Below are positions 1 through 5,963 of a stretch of 35,583 bases of DNA, piece after piece. The first letter of the stretch is position 1. The number at the start of each line of letters is the position of its first letter. Below the pieces are notes generated by a model. The model was not told the origin of the DNA. It made no database searches and saw only the letters and a program-made list of their open reading frames with translations. Made by a program: the position numbers and the translations under genes. Origin of the DNA: Verrucomicrobiales bacterium (GTDB lineage Bacteria > Verrucomicrobiota > Verrucomicrobiia > Verrucomicrobiales > DEV007); the NCBI GenBank assembly GCA_029213025.1, contig JARGOZ010000067.1:1-35583 (forward strand), read 5' to 3'.

Positions 1-662
1 ACCGACCGCTTTTGTACAGGGAATTTCCTAAATTCTTATGAAACTGCGAGGTGTAAATTCGGACTCGGCATTTTTTGTCTTTCCGTGATCGCAGGATTTT
101 TGCGGCAACGTTGTTTCGCTTTGTGCCTTATTTGATTCCAATCGCCAATTTGCGGTGGGTTTGGCGCAACCGGAGAATGTGGAGAGGCTTTTGCAGATTG
201 ATGATTGATGAATAACGATTGTTGATTGTTGAAGTGTGGCTTCGCTGCCTTTGGAGCGGCGGGATGGGAAACCTCTATGCTATTAGAAAGGCCGGATTTT
301 TTTAACACGAATAAGAGGTCGAATGAATGAGGCCTTCGAATGGACACGAATTAAAGAGGGCTCGGGCGGGAGCTTTTTGTTGGCTTTTTGGGCCGCTGGT
401 TTTTCGGCTTTGATGGTTATGTGCAGTTCTACTTCGAAAAACGAAGATTGATCAATCACAATCGTCAGGCTGCAGCGGTTTGGTCGCAACCGGCAGGGCC
501 TTTTATTAAGTTGATCCTGTTCTCAGGTGGATCAGGGGAAAAATAGTTCCTGCGGCCGTATCAAGGATATATCATGACCTACGGAACCGCCCGGCGAGGA
601 CCCGAATGCAGAGTGGTGTGGGGAGCGATTTCAAACCCTGTTCCTAATGATTCGACTTGTAA
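1..662. other. Gene-poor accessory stretch with decayed repeats
   Basis: I see no convincing gene here. The minus-strand open frames at 36-347 and 283-489 have no recognisable domain and look like chance frames. The stretch holds two pieces related to the 3' end of the small gene at 1215-1682: a clear copy at about 359-500 and a weak one at about 150-175. It also has short AT-rich text with repeated TTGATGATTG-like words near 200-230. It resembles a gene graveyard beside the accessory genes to its right. Confidence 0.55.
359..500. repeat. Direct repeat copy 1 (about 142 bp)
   Basis: This segment repeats at 1119-1262 with scattered substitutions and small indels. Both copies begin with GGCTCGGGCGGGAGCT and end near CAACCGGCA. 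On the minus strand this copy can encode a tail ending LPVATKPLQPDDCD and a stop. That is nearly identical to the C-terminus of the protein encoded at 1215-1682, so copy 1 is probably the 3' remnant of a lost paralogue plus its downstream DNA. The two copies bracket the VOC gene. Each copy also has imperfectly complementary ends (GCTGG..CCGCTGG against CAGCGG..CCGGC). Confidence 0.75.
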
Positions 663-1040
663 CTACGCAGTGACGTCAAAAAAAGCCAGTTTATATCCAT
701 CAGGGTCTTCGACATAAAATTCTCTTCCGTAAGGCGTTTCTCTCAGTTCTTGCACTATTTTGACGCGTTCAAACTGAACTGCTTCATAGCATGAATCTAA
801 ATCCGTTACTCCTATCACTATATCCACATCGTCGGTTTCTTCGGGCAGGGTCCGAATGTTATCGCCGTGTTTCAGGTGGATCGAATATGGACCAGCACCA
901 AGGCCTGCATAAAAATCCTCGTGCCTGAAGTTCAACTTAAAGCCCAACGACTTTGTATAAAACTGAATGGTTCTCTCAATATTTGCGACTATTAGTTGAG
1001 TGCTGATGCAATGGAGGTGTTTCTCTAAATTCAGTTTCAT
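663..1040 (-). CDS. VOC (glyoxalase/bleomycin-resistance fold) family protein
   Basis: This 125-residue protein has the size and motif order of a single VOC-superfamily subunit: an N-terminal strand followed by IQFYTKSLGFK (residues about 25-35), then a C-terminal EFYVEDPDGYKLAFF. VOC proteins usually bind a small molecule or metal through paired beta-alpha-beta-beta-beta modules. The usual metal ligands appear to be absent: a Gln precedes the first helix (QLIVANIE), and Ala stands where the late Glu of IEL-type motifs sits. A binding or resistance role without metal therefore seems more likely than a metalloenzyme; this is inference. The gene lies alone on the minus strand between two copies of a 142-bp repeat, a setting typical of mobile accessory genes. 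The start ATG at 1038-1040 is the only sensible one. Confidence 0.8.
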   Translation of the reverse strand: MKLNLEKHLHCISTQLIVANIERTIQFYTKSLGFKLNFRHEDFYAGLGAGPYSIHLKHGDNIRTLPEETDDVDIVIGVTDLDSCYEAVQFERVKIVQELRETPYGREFYVEDPDGYKLAFFDVTA

Positions 1041-1118
1041 TTACTATGTCGAACGTCCGAGCATGGCAATGACGGCGCAACAACAAAATTCGGATAAAAT
1101 CGAAGGCGAATTTACCTG

Positions 1119-1262
1119 GGCTCGGGCGGGAGCTTACTTGCTGGCTTTTTAGGCCGCTGGATTTTCGGCTTTGCTGGTTATGTGCGCAGTTCTACTTTAA
1201 GAAACGAACATTGATCAATCGCAATCGTCAGGCTGCAGCGGTTTGGGCGCAACCGGCAAGGG
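1119..1262. repeat. Direct repeat copy 2
   Basis: This is the partner of the repeat at 359-500. It includes the last roughly 16 codons and the stop of the gene at 1215-1682 plus about 95 bp downstream, so the repeat unit is the 3' end of that gene and its flank. A shorter related piece at 1735-1752 can encode LPVAIK on the minus strand, again the same tail signature. Confidence 0.75.
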
Positions 1263-1682
1263 CTTCGCCAGCCCTCTTATGATGTCGAGTCTGTTGTCCG
1301 GTGCATCGGGTGCAAAAAAATCCGGGATTGTCTGCTCGGTCCTGCGCGGGCGACTTAGGAACTCGGGGGCCCACTCGGCTATTCTCCTGGTCGTGACGTG
1401 CTCAAATACGCCTGGTTCCTGCTCATTGATGTGTTCTTTCTGTAGAATCAATGCGAGTGGCTCCTCGACCAGCGCGATTGAATCATCAGTATCGCGTAGA
1501 GATTTGGCCGCTAGACAGGCTTCATCGTAGGTCGCGAATGTGTAGTAAAAATCTTCACTACCATCTTTGGGGTGACACCATACTCGATATTCCAGCACTT
1601 CATCCCAGACATATCCGCCGCCGGCTCCTGCTACTGCAGGATAGTCGCCGACTTTGGTGGGATCGATAGCGTCTGGATACAT
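1215..1682 (-). CDS. Small conserved protein of unknown function (MYPDAIDP family)
   Basis: This 155-residue protein opens with MYPDAIDPTKVGDYP and continues with VLEYRVWCHPKDG and YYTFATYDEA. I recognise this pattern, from memory only, as a small family scattered in Gram-negative bacteria. Databases sometimes label it a GCN5-type acetyltransferase, but I see no acetyl-CoA loop (Q/R-x-x-G-x-G/A), so that label is doubtful. There is no signal peptide or membrane segment. The C-terminal tail (PLPVAPKPLQPDDCD) is repeated at 359-500 after a different sequence, so it belongs to a duplicated tail. The gene sits upstream of the VOC gene on the same strand, 174 bp away, probably as a separate unit. 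Confidence 0.6.
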   Translation of the reverse strand: MYPDAIDPTKVGDYPAVAGAGGGYVWDEVLEYRVWCHPKDGSEDFYYTFATYDEACLAAKSLRDTDDSIALVEEPLALILQKEHINEQEPGVFEHVTTRRIAEWAPEFLSRPRRTEQTIPDFFAPDAPDNRLDIIRGLAKPLPVAPKPLQPDDCD

Positions 1683-1967
1683 GAAATGAATAACGAGTGT
1701 GTGTGGATAAACTGCAAAAAGTTTTTACCTTGTCTTTGATCGCGACCGGCAGCTAAGCCCGTTCTCTTTTTGTTTTTCGTTTAGCGGGATGGCTGATGGG
1801 AGGGGTTTCGTTTTCTGAACACGAATTTTCGTGAAAGGACATGATTTTTAAGGGGGCTCGATGCGGGCCGTTCGCTTGTTTCGGGGCAGCTTGTTGTATG
1901 ATGTTTTCCGGGTGGAGGAATCCGTCCGTTGATCCTTTGGGCTCCCGGTAGTATATTTATGTAATTT
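1683..1967. other. Intergenic stretch with a short hairpin
   Basis: No gene is supported here. A perfect small hairpin lies at 1820-1833 (CACGA and TCGTG with a 4-base loop), without a following T-run, so I do not call it a terminator. A tail remnant related to the repeats at 359 and 1119 lies at 1735-1752. The last 40 bases carry the promoter region of the next gene but no strong -35/-10 pair. Confidence 0.4.
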
Positions 1968-2876
1968 TTGAAATCTACAACACTATCCCAGGATTCCGCT
2001 CCCACCGAATACGCTGAAACTCGCCTGCTTGTTGAACACGGTTTTGATCTGGCCAGAGGGCTTGGTATATCGCGTGTTCTGGTTCATGCCGGATTGGTCA
2101 GTGATCAAAGGCTCGTCGAAAAACACAGAAAAGAGGAAACGCTCATCTGGGTAACGGACAAAGCGAGAGAAGGCAAATTGGGGTCGCATGAATTCTTTGT
2201 CGAAATCCCCGGTGAAAATACCAACCGGATTTCCCAGGTCACTCTCGGTGTCATCATGGCGGTGTTTCACGGTGTCGTTGATCCCGGGGAATCTGTAGTT
2301 TGCCTGACCGGACTTTCCGGATCGAAGCGGCTCGACAATTTACTGATAGTGAATCCCAAACGGGACTTTCCGTGGTTTTCGAAAAATGAAGAGGACTCAG
2401 TCCCGAAATTCGTCAGTGTCCGGGAGTTGTTGCAAATTCTCACCATCGCGCTCCGGTTTGCTTCGGAGGGCAGAGAGGGAAAACCCATCGGCACTATATT
2501 TGTGCTGGGCGAGCCGGAGGAATTGAAGCCGTATCTTCGCCCTTTGATCCTCAATCCGCTAAAAGGGCACAATCAGAAAACGCGCAGCATTTATGACTCC
2601 TCCTTTCATGAAACAATGAGGGAGTTGTCTGCGATTGATGGTGCTTTCATTATTAATCCGCGCGGGATTGTGGAGTCGGCCGGGATGTATCTGGACGCGC
2701 CCGCTTCTGCCAGCGTCGAGCTTCCCAAAGGTCTCGGAGCCCGTCATGTGGCGGCGGCAACGATTACGGCAAAGACGGAATCTGTGGCCATTGTGATTTC
2801 CGAGTCTTCCCGCAAAATCACGGTTTTTTGCCGGGGTCTGGAAGTCATGATGCTGGACGGGGACATGAGTCGCTGA
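1968..2876 (+). CDS. DisA_N-domain protein, DacZ-like diadenylate cyclase candidate
   Basis: The C-terminal 90 or so residues of this 302-residue protein carry the diadenylate cyclase (DAC/DisA_N) signature: IDGAFIINPRG with the DGA motif near residue 224, then LPKGLGARHVAAA near 256, and a VVIS..-like strand (IVISESSRKITVF). DAC enzymes join two ATP into c-di-AMP. The classical RHR triplet reads RHV here; whether this still supports catalysis is unclear. The N-terminal 190 residues (ARGLGISRVLVHAG and following) resemble the pyruvate-kinase C-terminal-like domain found in front of the DAC domain in archaeal DacZ; this is recalled, not computed. The start is a TTG at 1968: an in-frame stop (TAA, 1962-1964) excludes any earlier start. 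No transmembrane segment is present, so it is cytosolic. The gene appears monocistronic. Confidence 0.75.
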   Translation: MKSTTLSQDSAPTEYAETRLLVEHGFDLARGLGISRVLVHAGLVSDQRLVEKHRKEETLIWVTDKAREGKLGSHEFFVEIPGENTNRISQVTLGVIMAVFHGVVDPGESVVCLTGLSGSKRLDNLLIVNPKRDFPWFSKNEEDSVPKFVSVRELLQILTIALRFASEGREGKPIGTIFVLGEPEELKPYLRPLILNPLKGHNQKTRSIYDSSFHETMRELSAIDGAFIINPRGIVESAGMYLDAPASASVELPKGLGARHVAAATITAKTESVAIVISESSRKITVFCRGLEVMMLDGDMSR

Positions 2877-2947
2877 TTTATTTTCCAGGCTGAATTTTAC
2901 GGAATTTCGGCAATTGTCAGATCATCATTCCGGGTTTCACTTGCCCC

Positions 2948-3841
2948 ATGGTTAAGACGACAAACTTTTGGAAGACAATTTTGCCCGCAGTGCTGCTTTT
3001 CGCTGTGATCGGGTTCGCCTGGGCTCAGACAAAAAAGGAGCCTTTGAAAATTCTGCTGATCGCAGGCGGTTGTTGTCATGACTACGCTACTCAGACGAAA
3101 TTGCTCAAAGCAGGAATCGAAGAGCGACTCAATGCGGAAGTGACCGTTGAATACAATCCTGACAAATCCACCAAAGCAACTTTCAAAGTATATGAGTCCG
3201 AAGACTGGGCGAAAGGGTATGATATCGTCATCCACGACGAATGTTCAGCCAGCGTGACTGACCGCGCCTACGTGAAGCGAATCCTCGATGCGCATAAAGC
3301 CGGTGTTCCTGCGGTAAATCTCCACTGCGCCATGCACAGCTATCGCTGGGATGATTTTAGAACTCCGGTTGAGCTCAGTGCCGACAATGCCGGTTGGTAC
3401 GAAATGATCGGTCTGCAATCCACCGGACATGGTCCCCAGTCACCAATCGATATCAAATTTGCCGATAGTGATCACCCGACCACAAGCGGCCTGAAAGACT
3501 GGACTACGATTAACGAAGAACTGTATAACAATGTGCAGATTTTCGACGGAACTACTGCGCTTGCTGTGGGCCATCAACTACAGATGCCGAGAGGTAAAAA
3601 AGGCAAAGACGGCAAGCGCCTGCCGCCACCGGCTGATGCGGTACCGACCAAAGCGGAAGCCGTAGTCATTTGGGCGAACGAATACGGTCCAAAGAAAACG
3701 AAAATTTTCAGCACCAGTCTCGGACATAATAATGAAACCGTGGCTGACAGTCGGTATCTGGATTTGATTACCCGCGGCCTGCTCTGGGTTAGTGGAAATA
3801 TCAAGGAAGATGGTACTGCCGTCGAAGGTGCGGGGAGATAA
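2948..3841 (+). CDS. Exported ThuA-domain protein
   Basis: This 297-residue protein has a Sec signal peptide (hydrophobic core LPAVLLFAVIGFAWA, likely cleavage after AWA or AQ) followed by a ThuA domain: KILLIAGGCCHDY near residue 37, a GYDIVIHDE strand, PAVNLHCAMHSYR near 123, and FSTSLGHNNETV near 258. ThuA proteins have a class I glutamine-amidotransferase-like fold. They are common in PVC bacteria near carbohydrate genes, but their reaction is not established. A short basic insert (RGKKGKDGKRLPPP, about residues 216-229) lies where the fold has a loop. Similar Lys/Gly-rich segments occur in other exported proteins of this window. The EboE gene follows after 79 bp that are filled by the 22-bp repeat array, so the two may be cotranscribed. 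Confidence 0.85.
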   Translation: MVKTTNFWKTILPAVLLFAVIGFAWAQTKKEPLKILLIAGGCCHDYATQTKLLKAGIEERLNAEVTVEYNPDKSTKATFKVYESEDWAKGYDIVIHDECSASVTDRAYVKRILDAHKAGVPAVNLHCAMHSYRWDDFRTPVELSADNAGWYEMIGLQSTGHGPQSPIDIKFADSDHPTTSGLKDWTTINEELYNNVQIFDGTTALAVGHQLQMPRGKKGKDGKRLPPPADAVPTKAEAVVIWANEYGPKKTKIFSTSLGHNNETVADSRYLDLITRGLLWVSGNIKEDGTAVEGAGR

Positions 3842-3860
3842 GCAGCGGTTCTTTGTTGAT

Positions 3861-3920
3861 TGTACCCTGTTAGGTCCCGGATTGTACCCTGTTGAATTCG
3901 GGATTGTACCCTGTTAAGTC
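3861..3920 (+). repeat. 22-bp repeat array A (three units)
   Basis: TGTACCCTGTT occurs at 3861, 3883 and 3905, exactly 22 bp apart, with variable 11-bp linkers. The array starts 19 bp after the ThuA stop and ends on the base before the ATG of the next gene. It fills the place where a ribosome-binding site would be expected. Four further arrays of the same unit occur in the window. Confidence 0.95.
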
Positions 3921-5108
3921 ATGAAATTGCAGCACGGCATCCACCTTGGTTACTGTACCAATATCCATCGCGGTGAATCCTGGGAGGAAACATTTGCCGG
4001 GCTCAGCCAGCATACCGACCGGGTTCGGCAACGGGTCTGTCCGGACGATCCCTATGCGATCGGTCTGCGCCTGGGGTATGATGCCATCTACGAGTTGAAT
4101 TCAGATCCCGCGAGGAAAAAGGAATTTGCGAAATGGCTCGATGAAACGAATTCCTATCTTTTTACTATAAACGGGTTTCCCTACGGTCGATTCCACGGGG
4201 GCAGGGTGAAAGAACAGGTCTACGCCCCGGACTGGACAACTACAGAAAGGCTCGACTATACCAATGCGCTTTTCGACTTCGTCGTGGAGATGGCTCCACC
4301 CGGTGATGAGGTAAGTGTAAGTACGCTGCCGGGTTCCTTTAAAGAGTTTATCAAACCGGAGACGGCAGAGGAACAGATCGACGCGATCGTGAAGAACCTG
4401 AGAGCCTGCAGTCGACACATCGGAAAATTGCGCGACCGGACCGGGCGGGATATCCATCTCGGTCTGGAGCCGGAGCCTCTCGGTCTGTTTGAGAATACGG
4501 CGGAAAGTATCGCATTCTTTGAGCGTTTGGTAGACAAGGTGCCTTCCGCTGAAAGAGAATCGATACTACAGAATATCGGGATTAATTACGACACCTGCCA
4601 TTTTGCGGTGGAGTTCGAAGATGCGGCTTCCTCGCTGCCCACCCTGGTTTCCAACGGGCTTCGGATCAGTAAGATCCATCTCAGTTCCGCCCTGGCATTA
4701 CCGCCAACGGATGAAAATGTGCAGCGACTCGGTACGTTTGATGATGAGGTGTACCTTCATCAGACGATCGTGCAGAGCGGCGGGGAAGTGTCAAAGCGGT
4801 TCCGGGATATACCCGATGTGATGGAGTGGTATCCCAATCACCGTGAGGAAGCGGGAGATGAGTGGCGGGTTCATTTCCATATTCCCCTGCATGCCGGACC
4901 CGATGGTGACTTTGGTGATACGACTTCACAAATTTCCGGTGTTCTTGAAGAGGTCGCTAAAGATCCGGATCTATGTCGCCATTTCGAAATGGAAACCTAT
5001 ACCTGGGAAGTGATGCCCGCCTCCATGCAGTCAAGCGATGTGGTAGATCAGCTCGCGGCGGAGTATGACTGGTGTCTCGCGGAGTTTTCGAAAGCGGGGT
5101 TGCGGTAG
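3921..5108 (+). CDS. eboE: EboE-type xylose-isomerase-like TIM-barrel protein
   Basis: This 395-residue protein matches the EboE family of the xylose isomerase/AP-endonuclease-like TIM-barrel superfamily. It starts with HLGYCTNIHRGESWEE, has an N-terminal NGFPYGRFHG strand-loop, LGLEPEPLG near residue 180, NYDTCHFAVEFED near 222 and HFEMETYTWEVMP near 353. The acidic and His residues in these motifs are candidates for metal ligands. In ebo clusters EboE accompanies UbiA-like and other proteins in moving or making a metabolite at the cell envelope; none of those partners is visible here, so this is an orphan copy. No signal peptide is present. The ATG directly follows the repeat array and no Shine-Dalgarno sequence is visible. 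Translation may depend on the repeat or on the upstream gene. Confidence 0.8.
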   Translation: MKLQHGIHLGYCTNIHRGESWEETFAGLSQHTDRVRQRVCPDDPYAIGLRLGYDAIYELNSDPARKKEFAKWLDETNSYLFTINGFPYGRFHGGRVKEQVYAPDWTTTERLDYTNALFDFVVEMAPPGDEVSVSTLPGSFKEFIKPETAEEQIDAIVKNLRACSRHIGKLRDRTGRDIHLGLEPEPLGLFENTAESIAFFERLVDKVPSAERESILQNIGINYDTCHFAVEFEDAASSLPTLVSNGLRISKIHLSSALALPPTDENVQRLGTFDDEVYLHQTIVQSGGEVSKRFRDIPDVMEWYPNHREEAGDEWRVHFHIPLHAGPDGDFGDTTSQISGVLEEVAKDPDLCRHFEMETYTWEVMPASMQSSDVVDQLAAEYDWCLAEFSKAGLR

Positions 5109-5123
5109 TATAAAAAGTGCCCT

Positions 5124-5345
5124 GGCTTGAGAGAGCGACAGGATTGTCGCTGGTCCTTGAAGCTGCGCGCTTTTTTCCCCTCAAGGAGTGACGACAATCC
5201 TGTCGTCTGCGGAGCCTATCCGCTGCGCTGGTAGTGGTTCGGGCTTGAGAGAGCGACAGGATTGTCGCTGGTCCTTGAAGCTGCGCACTTTTTTCCCCTC
5301 AAGGAATGACGACAATCCTGTCGTCTGCGAAGCCTATCCGCTGCG
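5124..5345. repeat. Tandem duplication of a hairpin element
   Basis: Two nearly identical copies of about 104 bp lie at 5124-5227 and 5242-5345, offset by 118 bp, with only about three differences. Each copy contains CGACAGGATTGTCG and, about 45 bp later, its exact complement CGACAATCCTGTCG. Just inside these lies a second complementary pair, TCCTTGA and TCAAGGA. Each copy can therefore fold into a long interrupted stem with a T-rich loop. They could act as transcription stops between the convergent genes, or be a non-autonomous REP-like element. Confidence 0.85.
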
Positions 5346-5406
5346 GTGCCCCCTGTCTTAGCGCTGCTCCGGAGCGACGTGAATCTGAGGTAGTCGATTT
5401 TCGCGT

Positions 5407-5826
5407 CTACTCTTTAGCCCGGAAGGTAACCTTTACTTTGCCGGCCGGGCCTTTCGGCCATTTGGCTCCTTCGGCGATCCAGCGGCGGATGAGAGCGGCT
5501 TCTTCCTTCGTAGTTCGGAGCCCGACCATAGGCATCATTTTTTCGTGGAAATTCGGTGACTCGATGGCTTTGACAAGCAGGCTTTCATCCGGTTTTCCTT
5601 TTACTATGTATACTTTGCCATCCTTAGCAGGTAGAAATGCGGTTTTGGCATTTTCGAAGCTGACCCGGTCCGGCAGGGTCTCCCGGTTATGACAATGGAC
5701 ACAGCGTTTCTCGAAGACCGGTTTGATCTCTTTAGTAAAGTTGACCGGCTTTGGCTCCTCTTCCGCGTTTGTACAACTGATCATAAAAGCGCAAATGAGG
5801 ACACTTATCGTAAGGAAATTTTTCAT
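5407..5826 (-). CDS. Small exported c-type cytochrome (planctomycete-type cytochrome C domain)
   Basis: This 139-residue protein has a signal sequence ending near FMISCTNAEEE; Cys18 is a possible lipoprotein cysteine, although the lipobox is atypical. A heme c site CVHCH follows at residues 42-46. Conserved features of the PSC1-type domain follow: FxxAK near 57, IVKGKPDESLL, and EKMMPM near 97-102, whose Met may be the sixth heme ligand. The end RRWIAEGAKWPKG is typical of this family. In PVC bacteria such domains sit in exported redox proteins beside hydrolases. The protein should work in the periplasm in electron transfer. It reads toward the tandem hairpins, and its own promoter should lie in 5827-5963. 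Confidence 0.85.
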   Translation of the reverse strand: MKNFLTISVLICAFMISCTNAEEEPKPVNFTKEIKPVFEKRCVHCHNRETLPDRVSFENAKTAFLPAKDGKVYIVKGKPDESLLVKAIESPNFHEKMMPMVGLRTTKEEAALIRRWIAEGAKWPKGPAGKVKVTFRAKE

Positions 5827-5963
5827 GGCTCAAGGGTCCCGGATTGGAGGATTTTCAGCAATGCGTCTATTGGCGAAGACTGACTCAATCCTGACATTTC
5901 TTTAACCTGTGCGGGGATTCCGCGCCCGGTGGAAGGGGCTGCGTTTTTAACAGAAGCGATTGT

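Noticed and set aside
359..1262. Integron attC sites around the VOC gene
   Set aside because: The repeats have imperfectly complementary ends and flank a small gene, but I cannot find matching RYYYAAC and GTTRRRY core sites in the right places, and no integrase is present.
3861..3920. CRISPR array
   Set aside because: Units of 11 conserved bases with 11-bp linkers are far too short for repeat and spacer, arrays have only two to four units, and no cas genes are present.
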